From positions 496,001 through 560,000 of the forward strand of contig CP036201.1 in the NCBI GenBank assembly GCA_004299845.1: 64,000 nt of DNA. The letters are read 5' to 3'. Within the stretch, counting starts at the first letter, position 1, and every line of letters begins with the position of its first letter. The DNA is from Verrucomicrobia bacterium S94 (GTDB lineage: Bacteria; Verrucomicrobiota; Kiritimatiellia; Kiritimatiellales; Pontiellaceae). The translations under genes and the position numbers were made by a program. Of this stretch, positions 17,288 to 26,346 are shown in pieces. Below the pieces are notes generated by a model, which was not told where the DNA came from, did no database searches, and worked only from the letters and a program-made list of their open reading frames with translations.

Positions 17288-18163
17288 TTAAGACAGTGCG
17301 AATTTCATGAAGATATAAAGAAGAGGCGAAGCGAACAGAATGCTGTCGATCATGTCCAGAATGCCGCCCAGACCGTAGACCATGGTATTGGAATCCTTCA
17401 CACCTACCGCCCGTTTAAACATGGATTCCACCAGATCGCCGGCTGTGCCGACAACGGGAATCAGAATACTGAGAATCAGAGCGTGGCCCAGGTTGAAACT
17501 GAATGCGCCGAGTTTTCCGCCGGAGAGGAGAAGCCACAGCATGTTGATGACGAGGCAGAAAATAATACCGCCGAACAGCCCTTCCCAGCTCTTGTTCGGT
17601 GAAATAACAGGGGAGAGTTTATGTTTTCCGAATTTGGTGCCGAAAAAGTAGCCGCCGGAATCCGACAGTTTCATGCAGGCCAGCAGATAAAGTCCGGCCC
17701 ATGCCGGTTGAGTTGCATCGCCGCTGAGAAAGACGCGGATGAAAAAACTCCAGAGAAACGGCACATACATAAAGCCGAGCAGGGTGCCCAGTGCATTGTC
17801 GAGGCCTTCGCGCATGTCGGGGTAGGCCAGTATGCGGAAAAAGATGGAAATCACTGCCAGCAGAATGGTGAGCCAGAGCAGGGTATCGTGCGGCAGATAG
17901 CTTCCGGTCAGCGTAGTCAGGTCCGGATATTTATTCATATACTGCCAGGTGGCGGCCACAAACAGGATTCCACAGACGGTCCCCCATTTTTTTGACGCTT
18001 TCAGACCGCCGGCCTCAAGCATGTTGTAGAATTCCCAGGTGGCCACACCGCAGACTGCAGAGAGTACAATAAGGCAGACCCAGTGGCTGGAAGGCACCAC
18101 ACTCATCAGGAAGACGAGAACGGAGGCGATTGAAGCACCTATTATAATCCGTTTTTTATCCAT
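17288..18163 (-). CDS. cdsA: Phosphatidate cytidylyltransferase CdsA
   Basis: A 291-residue polytopic membrane enzyme that makes CDP-diacylglycerol from CTP and phosphatidate, the branch point of phospholipid synthesis. Conserved parts are SDSGGYFFGTKFGKHKLSPVISPNKSWEG and, near the C-terminus, GTAGDLVESMFKRAVGVKDS followed by GLGGILDMIDS. The last motif normally reads GHGGILDRIDS, so the His and Arg are replaced here. The gene follows uppS by 12 bases and precedes rseP. Length and hydrophobicity are normal for the family. Confidence 0.95.
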   Translation of the reverse strand: MDKKRIIIGASIASVLVFLMSVVPSSHWVCLIVLSAVCGVATWEFYNMLEAGGLKASKKWGTVCGILFVAATWQYMNKYPDLTTLTGSYLPHDTLLWLTILLAVISIFFRILAYPDMREGLDNALGTLLGFMYVPFLWSFFIRVFLSGDATQPAWAGLYLLACMKLSDSGGYFFGTKFGKHKLSPVISPNKSWEGLFGGIIFCLVINMLWLLLSGGKLGAFSFNLGHALILSILIPVVGTAGDLVESMFKRAVGVKDSNTMVYGLGGILDMIDSILFASPLLYIFMKFALS

Positions 18164-18175
18164 AAAGAACTCCGG

Positions 18176-18907
18176 TCACACTTTCTTGACTCCACCATAC
18201 CTGCGATCCCGATTGTTAAAAGCTTCCAGTGCAAGGAAAAACTGCTCTTCGCGGAAATCGGGCCAGTAGGTGTCGGTGATGTAAAATTCGGAATAGGAGA
18301 GCTGCCAGAGCAGAAAATTGCTCAGCCGCAGTTCGCCGCTGGTACGGATCATCAGTTCCGGATCAGGCACGTCCGGAAGGTCGAGATGATTTGCAACAGT
18401 CTCTTCATTGATATCCTTCACCTTCAGGAGCCCCGACTGTACCTTTTCAGCAATTCTTCTGGCAGCCGTGGCGATTTCATTACGCGAGCCGTAACTCAGG
18501 GCGATAACCAGGGTGTGGTCGGTATAATGCGCTGTGGCATCAATGGTTTTCTGTACCCGCATGCGGACCGGAAAGGGGAGGCGTTCAAACTGCCCCATCA
18601 CACGCAGGCGAATTTTATTATCGTGAAGCTCCTGCTCATATTCATTCAGGGAATGAATCAGCAGTTTCATCAGGCCGTCCACTTCAGCCGGCGGGCGCTT
18701 CCAGTTCTCGGTGCTGAAGGCATAAACGGTAATGAATTCAACCCCCGCCTGAGCCGCAGCGCGGAGTACAGCCCGAACGGACTGCGCGCCCTCTTTATGC
18801 CCTTCGATCCGCGGAAGTCCGCGCTCCTGCGCCCAGCGCCCGTTGCCGTCCATAATGAGGGCCACGTGGCGCGGAATTTTTTTCAGGGATTTGAAATCGA
18901 GATCCAT
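18176..18907 (-). CDS. uppS: Isoprenyl transferase (undecaprenyl diphosphate synthase) UppS
   Basis: A 243-residue cis-prenyltransferase that builds undecaprenyl diphosphate, the lipid carrier for peptidoglycan and surface glycans. The start is ATG 18907; the longer frame upstream overlaps purA and is not coding. Motifs are VALIMDGNGRWAQERGLPR with the catalytic Asp, ITVYAFSTENWKRP, and PELMIRTSGELRLSNFLLWQ near the end. It heads uppS-cdsA-rseP and lies 31 bases after the purA stop on the same strand. Confidence 0.97.
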   Translation of the reverse strand: MDLDFKSLKKIPRHVALIMDGNGRWAQERGLPRIEGHKEGAQSVRAVLRAAAQAGVEFITVYAFSTENWKRPPAEVDGLMKLLIHSLNEYEQELHDNKIRLRVMGQFERLPFPVRMRVQKTIDATAHYTDHTLVIALSYGSRNEIATAARRIAEKVQSGLLKVKDINEETVANHLDLPDVPDPELMIRTSGELRLSNFLLWQLSYSEFYITDTYWPDFREEQFFLALEAFNNRDRRYGGVKKV

Positions 18908-18938
18908 AAGGGGGTTATGTGTTAAAACCCGGTCCGGG

Positions 18939-20216
18939 TCAGCGGTCCAGAACCAGTGTGCTGGAGCGTTTTGGACCGACGGAGAGAATGCTGACTTTGA
19001 CGCCGGTAATCTCTTCGATGTATTCGACATATTTTCTGCACTGCTCGGGCAATTCGTCCCAGCTTGTGCATTCCGTGGTCGGCGTGTTCCAGCCTTTAAA
19101 CTCTTCATAGATCGGTTTGCACCGGGACAGCTTACTGATCGAAGCCGGAACGGTTTCGATGCGTTCGCCGTCGCATTCGTAGGCCACGCAGACTTTAATG
19201 GTTTCCAAGGCATCGAGAACATCCACTTTCATCAGGGCCCATTCGTCGATGCCGCTGACCATGGCGGAATATTTGGCAACAACCGCATCAAACCATCCGC
19301 AACGGCGCGGGCGGCCGGTGGTGGCGCCGAATTCATCACCGATCTTGGCGAGGTGCATGCCCATATCGTCAAACAGTTCGGTAGGGAAAGGGCCTTCCCC
19401 GACACGGGTAGTGTAGGCTTTGACGATGCCGATGCAGCGATCGATGGCACCCGGAGCAATCCCGGAACCCGCCGGAGCCCCTCCGGCCCCTGTACTTGAG
19501 GAGGTTACGAAGGGGTAGGTGCCGAAATCAACATCGAGCATCACACCCTGCGCACCTTCGAAGAGAATTTCATCGTCGTTTTTAACCGCTTCGTTGAGCA
19601 TCGGAATGGTATCGCGGATAAACGGTTTCAGATAATCGGCGGCCTCGGAAATGTCTTTAACAACCTCTTCGATATCCAGCGGTTCGCCGCCCATGGATTC
19701 GATGAGGGTATTCTTTTCAGCCGTCAGTGTACGGACGCGGTCGAGAAAGTCAGCTTCAAGGATGTCGCCGATACGCAGGCCGATGCGCTCGGCTTTATCC
19801 ATATAGCACGGCCCGATGCCGCGCTTCGTGGTGCCGATTTTTTTACCTTCTTCCAAGTTGCCTTCCTTGGTGCCGTCGAGCGCTTTGTGGTAGGGCAGCA
19901 CAATGTGTGCGCGATCGGAGATGAAGAGGCGGTTTTCGAGTTTAATGCCGCGTTCGACGAGTTCGGAAAGTTCACTCTGCAGGCCGACAATATCGACGAC
20001 GAGGCCGTTGCCGATGACACATTTGCAGTGTTCGCGGAGGATGCCGGACGGGGTAAGGTGGAGGACGTATTTTTCGTCGCCGATTTTTACAGTATGACCG
20101 GCGTTGTTACCGCCCTGGTAGCGGACCACCCAGTCAACGTCGGCGGTCAGAACGTCAATGATTTTTCCTTTTCCTTCATCGCCCCACTGGGAGCCGATTA
20201 ATACAGTTTTGGACAT
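18939..20216 (-). CDS. purA: Adenylosuccinate synthetase
   Basis: A 425-residue cytosolic enzyme joining IMP and aspartate with GTP to give adenylosuccinate, the first committed step to AMP. The GTP loop GSQWGDEGKGKIID is at the N-terminus, followed by GGNNAGHTV, the IMP-binding region (TTKRGIGPCYMDKAERIGLR) and GATTGRPRRCGWFD. Length is normal. A minus-strand terminator-like hairpin lies about 80 bases upstream (20297-20321), separating it from genes further right. uppS follows closely, so cotranscription is likely. Confidence 0.97.
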   Translation of the reverse strand: MSKTVLIGSQWGDEGKGKIIDVLTADVDWVVRYQGGNNAGHTVKIGDEKYVLHLTPSGILREHCKCVIGNGLVVDIVGLQSELSELVERGIKLENRLFISDRAHIVLPYHKALDGTKEGNLEEGKKIGTTKRGIGPCYMDKAERIGLRIGDILEADFLDRVRTLTAEKNTLIESMGGEPLDIEEVVKDISEAADYLKPFIRDTIPMLNEAVKNDDEILFEGAQGVMLDVDFGTYPFVTSSSTGAGGAPAGSGIAPGAIDRCIGIVKAYTTRVGEGPFPTELFDDMGMHLAKIGDEFGATTGRPRRCGWFDAVVAKYSAMVSGIDEWALMKVDVLDALETIKVCVAYECDGERIETVPASISKLSRCKPIYEEFKGWNTPTTECTSWDELPEQCRKYVEYIEEITGVKVSILSVGPKRSSTLVLDR

Positions 20217-20289
20217 CTTTCAGCTTTCTCCATTAGTAATTATCCGGTTATCGGAAGATCCGCATCATTCCGCCTTTTTTCTGATAACC

Positions 20290-20321
20290 ACTAAAAAAGC
20301 CCTCTCATCATAAGGGGGCTT
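20290..20321 (-). terminator. Hairpin with minus-strand T-run upstream of purA
   Basis: AAGCCCTC (20297-20304) pairs with GGGGGCTT (20314-20321), one G-T pair. Read on the minus strand it is followed by a run of T. It would stop leftward transcription arriving from the ribF operon before purA. Confidence 0.6.
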
Positions 20322-20493
20322 ATGAAGCGTGGAACTTAGGGAAACGGGGTGTTCAGGTCAAGTTTTGAGGGATTCGAATGCGCCGGATTCAGGGTGGACA
20401 CGGACAGAATCATGGGTAATACTGGTCATGAATTCTGGCAGTGCTGCTGGGTTGCAGTACAAAAAATAAAATCCCTAACGAATAGGAGAGATT

Positions 20494-20739
20494 ATGTTTC
20501 TTGAAGTTTATGCCGTAAAACGCAGTGAGTATACCGAAGCTACAGGCGTTTCCCAGGTTCCGGAAAACAAGCGCCTCATTGAAATGACCGGTGCGCGTGT
20601 GCGTCATTCAAGCCTCTTTCCCGACCGTGCGGAAATCATTCTTCCGAGCAAGTCCACTTTTCTTGCTGCTGAAAGTTATGAAGAGATTGTGAAGCGTATT
20701 GCGGAATCTACCGATGGTATTTCGCGCGTAGTCGACTGA
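20494..20739 (+). CDS. Small conserved-looking protein of unknown function (81 aa)
   Basis: An 81-residue soluble protein with its own strong ribosome site (AGGAGA, six bases before ATG) and its own terminator, so it is very likely real. The sequence has a beta-rich N-terminus (MFLEVYAVKRSEY), a central stretch RLIEMTGARVRHSSLFPDRAEIILPSKS, and a C-terminal helix SYEEIVKRIAES. The final part loosely resembles small FlbD-like proteins, but I would not assign that. No membrane segment or cysteines are present. It is a monocistronic plus-strand gene wedged between two minus-strand operons. Confidence 0.75.
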   Translation: MFLEVYAVKRSEYTEATGVSQVPENKRLIEMTGARVRHSSLFPDRAEIILPSKSTFLAAESYEEIVKRIAESTDGISRVVD

Positions 20740-20760
20740 TCTTTTCAGGTATGGACGCCG

Positions 20761-20785
20761 GCCGGTCCTGGTGACCGGCTTTTTT
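20761..20785 (+). terminator. Rho-independent terminator of the 81-aa gene
   Basis: GCCGGTC and GACCGGC form a perfect seven-pair stem with loop CTGGT, followed by six T. It begins 21 bases after the stop codon. Confidence 0.9.
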
Positions 20786-20809
20786 GTGTCCTGAGCCACC
20801 GTTTTCGAA

Positions 20810-21736
20810 TCAGCCGAGGATTTTTCGGATCGCTTCTATATCGGCCTGAATCTGCTTTTTCAGGGCATAGGCATTTTCGAAAACTTCGTCGCCTCGAATA
20901 TATTCAATGTAGCTGACTTCTACGTGCTGATCGTAAAGATCGAGCCCTTTTTCATCAATCAGGTGAACTTCAAGTACCTGCGGTTCATTTTCGTGGAAGG
21001 TTCTGCGGTGTCCGATATAGGCTGCGGCGTGGTAGAGGTTCTGTCCGACCCGCAGTTTGGCGGCATAGATACCGCGCGGCGGAAGCATTTCATTTTCAGG
21101 GGCGATATTGGCGGTAGGATAACCCAGTTTTCGGCCGATTTTTTCGCCGTGCATCACTTTTCCGATGGTTGAAACCGGTCGGCCGAGCATGGCGGTGGCA
21201 TCGGCCAGATGGCCGAGACGGATGGCCTCGCGGATGCGGGTACTCGAAACCCGTTCACCGTTCCATTGCACTTCCGGCAGAGTGGAAAACCAGATGCCGC
21301 GTTCTGTGCAGAGTCGGGTCAGCAGTTCTGCATTTCCGGCGCGGTTGCGGCCGAAGGTCCAGTCTTCGCCGACCGAAATGCCGGACAGATGGGGGATGCA
21401 GGTGCAGAGGTTTTCAAAAAAGTCGAGCGGCTCCTGTTTCATAAACTCAAAAGTGAACGGCTGGAGAATGCAGCCATCGACACCGAGTTTCTGCAGATAG
21501 AGGCTCTGCTGGACGGTGGTGAAAATCAGCGGAGGAGCGCGATCCGGCATCAGCACTTTTGCGGGATGCGGATCAAACGTGAAAACCCAGGTTTCGCCAC
21601 CGATGGCGCGGGCCTGTTCGAGCGCTTTTCCGATTACGGCACTGTGGCCGATATGTATGCCGTCGAAGCTGCCGGCAGCCAGAACGACCGGAGTGTTTTT
21701 TTCGTGAAACTCTTCCAGTGAATGGATAATTTTCAT
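20810..21736 (-). CDS. ribF: Bifunctional riboflavin kinase/FAD synthetase
   Basis: A 308-residue cytosolic enzyme converting riboflavin to FMN and then FAD. The N-terminal FAD synthetase half carries GSFDGIHIGHSAVIG and the VSSTRIREAI segment. The C-terminal flavokinase half carries GYPTANIAPENEMLPPRGIYAAKL and LEVHLIDEKGLDLYDQHVEV. Its ATG overlaps the truB stop (ATGA), so it is translationally coupled. It ends the run birA, 3D-domain lipoprotein, rbfA, truB, ribF, whose last three genes are a classical order. Confidence 0.97.
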   Translation of the reverse strand: MKIIHSLEEFHEKNTPVVLAAGSFDGIHIGHSAVIGKALEQARAIGGETWVFTFDPHPAKVLMPDRAPPLIFTTVQQSLYLQKLGVDGCILQPFTFEFMKQEPLDFFENLCTCIPHLSGISVGEDWTFGRNRAGNAELLTRLCTERGIWFSTLPEVQWNGERVSSTRIREAIRLGHLADATAMLGRPVSTIGKVMHGEKIGRKLGYPTANIAPENEMLPPRGIYAAKLRVGQNLYHAAAYIGHRRTFHENEPQVLEVHLIDEKGLDLYDQHVEVSYIEYIRGDEVFENAYALKKQIQADIEAIRKILG

Positions 21737-22461
21737 TTAAGTAAATCTTCCAGAAGGATCATTTTTTCGCAGAGTGTCTCGCGATCGCACGCAAGAATTT
21801 CGTCCAGTGTATAGGCCTTGTCAACCGAGAGCGGGCCGGAGCCGGTCCGGCGCAGGGCATCGAGGCTTCCGCCGACTCCGAGGGCATTGCCGATGTCGAA
21901 CGCGAGGGTTCGGACATAAGTTCCTTTTGTGCTTTTCACGCGGAATTTAACCAGAGGATTTTCAAACTCCAGCACATCGAATTCGAAGACTTCGATTTTA
22001 CGGGGTTCGCGTTCAATTTCCTGTCCTTTGCGCGCCATTTTATAAAGAGGAACGCCGTCCTTTTTAATGGCTGAAACCATTGGCGGGATCTGCTCGATCG
22101 GACCCATAAACTGTTCGGCAATCACGTTTTCAACCATTTCGCGGGTGACGTGCGAAGCGTCTTTTTCTTCGAGAATCTCGCCGTCGGCATCCTGCGTATT
22201 GGTGGTCACACCGAGGTGCAGAGTGCCTTCATAGACTTTGTCGCCGTTCATGATGCGGTCGGACAGTTTGGTACCTTTTCCGATCAGCAGTACCAGCAGA
22301 CCGGTGGCGAGGGGATCGAGCGTTCCGCCATGGCCGCATTTGCTCAGTTTGAAATAGTTGCGGATTTTTGCGACGACGTCGTGTGAAGTCCAGTCGGTCG
22401 GTTTATCGACCAGCAGAATGCCGTCGTATGGATCCGGAGCGCGGCGCCTACGATTTCTCAT
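21733..22461 (-). CDS. truB: tRNA pseudouridine(55) synthase TruB
   Basis: A 242-residue enzyme that isomerises U55 in the T-loop of tRNAs. The start is ATG 22461 (MRNRRRRAPDPYDG); 31 upstream in-frame codons overlap rbfA and are not needed. The catalytic motif KCGHGGTLDPLATGLLVLLIG carries the nucleophilic Asp, followed by TQDADGEIL and STKGTYVRTLAFDIG. It overlaps rbfA by 14 bases and ribF by four, indicating tight coupling. Confidence 0.97.
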   Translation of the reverse strand: MRNRRRRAPDPYDGILLVDKPTDWTSHDVVAKIRNYFKLSKCGHGGTLDPLATGLLVLLIGKGTKLSDRIMNGDKVYEGTLHLGVTTNTQDADGEILEEKDASHVTREMVENVIAEQFMGPIEQIPPMVSAIKKDGVPLYKMARKGQEIEREPRKIEVFEFDVLEFENPLVKFRVKSTKGTYVRTLAFDIGNALGVGGSLDALRRTGSGPLSVDKAYTLDEILACDRETLCEKMILLEDLLK

Positions 22462-22843
22462 GGTTCTCTTTGTCGTCTTTAAACGCGTCAGGATTTTCTC
22501 GTTCCATTTCATCAAGCATAGCGAGAATGTGGTCGCCGCCCTCGATCGATTCATCGAGGATAAAATGGAGACGGGGCGTGTACTTGAGTTTCACACGCTT
22601 CACCATCATGCGGATGATTTCCTGTCGGTGGCGGTTGAGATAGTTAATCATTCCTTCGCGCTCATCCTCGTGTCCGAAAATAGAGACGAAAACATTGGCA
22701 TCGCGCAGGTCCGGAGCGCATTCAACGCGTGTGACCGTTACCGCGGAGGCTTCGAAGTCCGACCCGGCATAATTGCGGTAGAGATCTTCCGCAATTTCGC
22801 GTTTCAGTAATTCATTTACTCTGACTAAACGTGGTGTTCCCAT
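22448..22843 (-). CDS. rbfA: Ribosome-binding factor A
   Basis: A 131-residue KH-like protein that helps 16S rRNA 5'-end maturation and 30S assembly. The start is ATG 22843 (MGTPRLVRVNELLKREIAEDL), with GAGGAA directly upstream; the longer frame before it is non-coding. Typical features are the N-terminal helix, CAPDLRDANVFVSIFG, and the C-terminal RLHFILDESIEGGDHI. infB, which often precedes rbfA, is not here; the preceding gene is the 3D-domain lipoprotein. Confidence 0.96.
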   Translation of the reverse strand: MGTPRLVRVNELLKREIAEDLYRNYAGSDFEASAVTVTRVECAPDLRDANVFVSIFGHEDEREGMINYLNRHRQEIIRMMVKRVKLKYTPRLHFILDESIEGGDHILAMLDEMERENPDAFKDDKENHEKS

Positions 22844-22934
22844 AATTTCCTCGAAAAACGCGCTACTATAGGGCTCCTGCGGTGAAATGCAATGCAGGTA
22901 TTTTCCCTTTTTCGGTGGATGCGGCTTTCCGGTT

Positions 22935-23387
22935 CTATTTTCTGCCCTGTGGTTTCCAGACTTTGACGTCTTTCCATACCCGTCCCCACTGCAGTGCTTT
23001 TTTGTGTGACGGGAAGTGGAGATCGATGTGATGGCCTTTGACGGCGCCGCCGATGTCTTCAACGCGACCCCAACCGTAGTCCGGAATATACATGATGGTG
23101 CCGAAAGGATAGTAGCGGGTGTCGGCGGCGATAGTTCCCCAGTCGGCTACCGTGCCGGCGGCGGTGATTCCGACCGCTTTCGGTGCTCCTTTGTTCGGGC
23201 CATAGGCGACAACCGGCTGAAATTTCCAGTTCCGCTTCCAGCCGCAGCATTTGCCGCAGTTGCAGTAGCCGGTGGTTTCCATATGGATGATTTCCGGTTT
23301 CTGGCTTCGCGGAATCCGGTAGCGTTTACTGTTTGTTGCGCACCCGCTCAAAAGAAGAACGAGAACAGGCAGAATAAATTTGATCAT
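22935..23387 (-). CDS. 3D-domain lipoprotein (putative cell-wall lytic domain)
   Basis: A 150-residue lipoprotein: signal peptide with lipobox LLLSGC at residues 13-18, then a double-psi beta-barrel 3D domain like the catalytic part of MltA and of YuiC/resuscitation-type proteins. Seen motifs are METTGYCNCGKCCGWKR, ADTRYYPFGTIMYIPDYGWGRVEDIGG and KGHHIDLHFPSHKKALQWG, which contain the conserved Asp residues. It probably acts on peptidoglycan from the periplasm; substrate is not known. The ATG overlaps the birA stop by four bases. Confidence 0.88.
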   Translation of the reverse strand: MIKFILPVLVLLLSGCATNSKRYRIPRSQKPEIIHMETTGYCNCGKCCGWKRNWKFQPVVAYGPNKGAPKAVGITAAGTVADWGTIAADTRYYPFGTIMYIPDYGWGRVEDIGGAVKGHHIDLHFPSHKKALQWGRVWKDVKVWKPQGRK

Positions 23388-24115
23388 GAAACATCTCCTG
23401 ACCAGATGGTTTCCAATCCCCGGGACGTTTGCAACAGCAATTCGCCGTGATTGCCGTAGCCGGCGAGGGTGCCTTCTTTGTACGCCGCGCCGTCGTGTAC
23501 CTTTAACGGTTTCCCAATGGGACCCGCTTTTTCAGTCCAGGTGTTTCTCAGGCCGGGAAAACCGCCGGATTGCCATTCCCCGATCCAGTGTTTTAAATAG
23601 GGGAGCAGTTCCTCCAGCGTTCGGGACAGATCGCCGGCCTGTCCGGTTTCGATCAGCATGGAAGTGGCAGGACGGTCAATGGCGCCGGCTTCTTCGGAAC
23701 TCATGTTTACATTCAGTCCAATCCCCACAATGATTCCGCGTCGTGCCGGTGCGTCGACGCGTTCGGAAAGAATCCCGCAGATTTTACGGTTTCCCACGAG
23801 TACGTCGTTGGGCCATTTGGGTGTGGCGGCAATATTCCGGCCGTTCAGGAAATCGGTGATGCCCAGTGCGGCGGCCATGGTGGAGGAGGCCACTTCAATG
23901 AGTGGGCAATCGGTTTCAACAAACAGCGAAAAGCAGAGATTGGTATCGGGAGAGGAGATCCACCGGCGCTCGGATCTTCCTCTACCCGCTGTCTGGTCGC
24001 GGGTTGCAAAAACGGTCCCATTGGCGGGCGGAGAATTCCTATAAAAACGCTCCTTCATATAGGCATTTGTGGAGGACAGGCGGTCGAACCACTCAATACG
24101 GTAACTCATTTTCAT
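23384..24115 (-). CDS. birA: Biotin--[acetyl-CoA-carboxylase] ligase
   Basis: A 243-residue biotin protein ligase that attaches biotin via biotinyl-AMP to the lysine of carrier domains. Seen: DRLSSTNAYMKE, AGRGRSERRWISSPDTNLCFSL (biotin/ATP loop), KWPNDVLVGNRKICGIL. It lacks the N-terminal helix-turn-helix of the E. coli repressor form, so it is ligase only. It is divergently placed from oadG-oadA-oadB, whose OadA carries a biotin-lysine motif (AMKME), so the two flanking operons are functionally linked. Confidence 0.94.
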   Translation of the reverse strand: MKMSYRIEWFDRLSSTNAYMKERFYRNSPPANGTVFATRDQTAGRGRSERRWISSPDTNLCFSLFVETDCPLIEVASSTMAAALGITDFLNGRNIAATPKWPNDVLVGNRKICGILSERVDAPARRGIIVGIGLNVNMSSEEAGAIDRPATSMLIETGQAGDLSRTLEELLPYLKHWIGEWQSGGFPGLRNTWTEKAGPIGKPLKVHDGAAYKEGTLAGYGNHGELLLQTSRGLETIWSGDVS

Positions 24116-24242
24116 TAATCCTTTATTTAGATTGGGTTCTATTAATTGGAATTGCTAGCCTTTATCCGTTTTTCACTAGGCATATAAATGGGAAATCCGT
24201 ATACATGGAGCTCATTTTATCAAAATCAAGGAGATGATAAAG

Positions 24243-24473
24243 ATGGAACTACTGATGCAAGGGGTTACCCTGATGGTTATCGGTATGGCAACGGTGTTTG
24301 TCTTCCTCGTTCTGTTGATCGCCGTAATGGGTGCCTCAGCAGGATTCTTCAAGAAATTCGGCCATCTTTTCCCTGAAGAGGTGGTGGAAAGCAAGGCACC
24401 TGCGGCGGCAACTGTAGATCCTTCGGAGGAAGTCGCAGCCATTATCGCAGCTATTCGGGCCAAACGGGGTTAA
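24243..24473 (+). CDS. oadG: Na+-pumping decarboxylase gamma subunit (OadG family)
   Basis: A 76-residue single-pass protein. ATG 24243 is preferred because AAGGAG (24228-24233) directly abuts ATG 24234 but lies nine bases before 24243. The membrane helix is MVIGMATVFVFLVLLIAVMG, the usual OadG start. It is followed by a short charged linker and a C-terminal SEEVAAIIAAIRAKRG. OadG subunits stabilise the alpha-beta complex and bind zinc in known enzymes; no clear zinc motif is visible here. The gene is 35 bases upstream of oadA in the same operon. Confidence 0.9.
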   Translation: MELLMQGVTLMVIGMATVFVFLVLLIAVMGASAGFFKKFGHLFPEEVVESKAPAAATVDPSEEVAAIIAAIRAKRG

Positions 24474-24508
24474 CGGGAATTGTAATTTAAGTAATCAGGA
24501 GATATATC

Positions 24509-26320
24509 GTGGCAAAAAAAACTATTCATATCATGAACACTGCGTTCCGCGACGGCTTCCAGTCCGTCTACGGCGCCCGCGTTTTTACCAAGGATTTCAT
24601 GCCGGCTGTAAAAGCCTGTTGTGAAGCCGGACAGACTCATTTTGAAGCCGGCGGCGGCGCACGCTTCCAGGCTCCCTTCTTTTACTGTAATGAATCGGCG
24701 TTCGACATGATGGACACTTTCCGCGAAACGGTGGGCCCCGATGCTGACCTGCAGACGCTGGCTCGCGGTATCAATGTGGTTTCGCTTGACTCGCAGTCGC
24801 GCGACATTATCGATCTGCATGCGAAGATGTTCAAAAAGCATGGTATGACCACGATCCGTAACTTCGACGCTCTTAACGACGTCAACAACCTGATCGACTC
24901 CGGCAAGTCCATCATGAAACACGGCCTCAATCACGAAGTGGTGGTGACGATGATGGAACTTCCGCCCGGCTGCACCGGCGCGCACGACGTTGAATTCTAC
25001 ATTAAAACGCTGAAGGATATTCTCGCCGCTGAAATTCCGTTTACCAGCGTCTGCTTTAAAGATGCTTCCGGCACCTCGGCACCGAAAAAAGTCTATGACA
25101 CCATTAAAGAGGCCCGGAAAATTCTGCCGGGCGACACCAAAATTGCTTTCCACTCGCACGAAACCGCCGGCGTGGCCACCATGGGTTACGTGGCAGCGAT
25201 TAAAGCCGGTGCCGATCAGGTCGACTGCTCACTGGCTCCGGCTTCCGGCGGAACCTGTCAGCCGGACGTTTCCACGCTGTGGCATGCGCTGCGCGGCGAA
25301 GATTATGAACTCGACGTGGACATCGATAAAATGATGGAAGCCGCCAATGTCTTTAAAGAATGCATGGAAGATTACATCATTCCGCCGGAGGCTCTCGCTG
25401 TTGAACCGCTGATTCCATGGTCTCCGATGCCGGGTGGAGCCCTGACGGCCAACACGCAGATGATGCGTGATAATAATCTGATGGATAAATATGAAGACTG
25501 TATCAAAGCCATGGGCGAAGTGGTTCGACGCGGCGGTTTCGCCACGTCCGTTACGCCGGTTTCGCAGTTCTATTTCCAGCAGGCATTCAACAATGTCATG
25601 TTCGGTCCGTGGGAAAAATTTGCCGATGGTTACGGAAAAATGATCCTCGGTTATTTCGGTAAGACTCCGTGTGAGCCTGATCCGGAACTGGTGAAACTTG
25701 CTTCTGAAAAAATGGGGCTTGAACCGACTACCGAAAATCCGGTTGATCTCAACGATGCCGATCCGAACAAAGGGATTGAAGCTGCGAAAAGAATGCTCGA
25801 CGAAGCCGGTATTACCGATCATTCCGAAGAGAATATTTTCATCGCCTCCTGCTGCGAACAGAAGGGCATTGATTTCCTGCTAGGTAAATCCAAGGTGAAC
25901 GGGGTTCGTAAAAAATCGCTGATGCCGAAAGAGAAAACGTCTGAACCGGGTGGTGACGGCGGGTACACGGTGTCTGTCAATGGCAAGAAATTCGCAGTGG
26001 AAGTCAAAGGCGATTCCGCCATTGTTAACGGAAAATCGTATGACATTGTTGTGGAAGACGGCATTGAAACGTCCGGTACAGCGACGGTTGCGCATGAGTC
26101 TGCGGATTCCATCGAAGTCACCGCTCCGATGAATGCCAAAGTGATCAAGGTGCTTGTGAATGTCGGCGATCATGTGAATGAAGGCGATGTTCTCTTCATT
26201 GTTGAAGCCATGAAGATGGAAGTGGAAGTGAAAGCCTCCGCCTCGGGTACGGTTTCCGCCATAGTCACTGAAGCCGGTGCATCGGTATCTTCCGGCGAAG
26301 CCCTGGCATCCATCAACTAA
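24509..26320 (+). CDS. oadA: Biotin-dependent carboxyltransferase alpha subunit (OadA-type Na+-pump decarboxylase)
   Basis: A 603-residue protein, GTG start with AGGAG upstream. Residues about 5-270 form a DRE-TIM barrel carboxyltransferase. The usual RDAHQS segment reads RDGFQS, a form I associate with spirochaete-type OadA relatives. [15 protein letters not shown] and the zinc-type HSHETAG motif are intact. A conserved carboxylase domain follows, then a hinge and a C-terminal biotinyl domain ([12 protein letters not shown] near residue 570). The enzyme transfers CO2 from a 2-oxo acid such as oxaloacetate or pyruvate to biotin; decarboxylation by the beta subunit then drives Na+ export. The substrate is not certain. 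Confidence 0.92.
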   Translation: MAKKTIHIMNTAFRDGFQSVYGARVFTKDFMPAVKACCEAGQTHFEAGGGARFQAPFFYCNESAFDMMDTFRETVGPDADLQTLARGINVVSLDSQSRDIIDLHAKMFKKHGMTTIRNFDALNDVNNLIDSGKSIMKHGLNHEVVVTMMELPPGCTGAHDVEFYIKTLKDILAAEIPFTSVCFKDASGTSAPKKVYDTIKEARKILPGDTKIAFHSHETAGVATMGYVAAIKAGADQVDCSLAPASGGTCQPDVSTLWHALRGEDYELDVDIDKMMEAANVFKECMEDYIIPPEALAVEPLIPWSPMPGGALTANTQMMRDNNLMDKYEDCIKAMGEVVRRGGFATSVTPVSQFYFQQAFNNVMFGPWEKFADGYGKMILGYFGKTPCEPDPELVKLASEKMGLEPTTENPVDLNDADPNKGIEAAKRMLDEAGITDHSEENIFIASCCEQKGIDFLLGKSKVNGVRKKSLMPKEKTSEPGGDGGYTVSVNGKKFAVEVKGDSAIVNGKSYDIVVEDGIETSGTATVAHESADSIEVTAPMNAKVIKVLVNVGDHVNEGDVLFIVEAMKMEVEVKASASGTVSAIVTEAGASVSSGEALASIN

Positions 26321-26346
26321 GTTTCACAGCGAAGGAGAATTCCGAC

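Noticed and set aside
18908-19222. 105-codon N-terminal extension of uppS
   Set aside because: It is an alternate frame of purA; UppS enzymes start near MDLDF.
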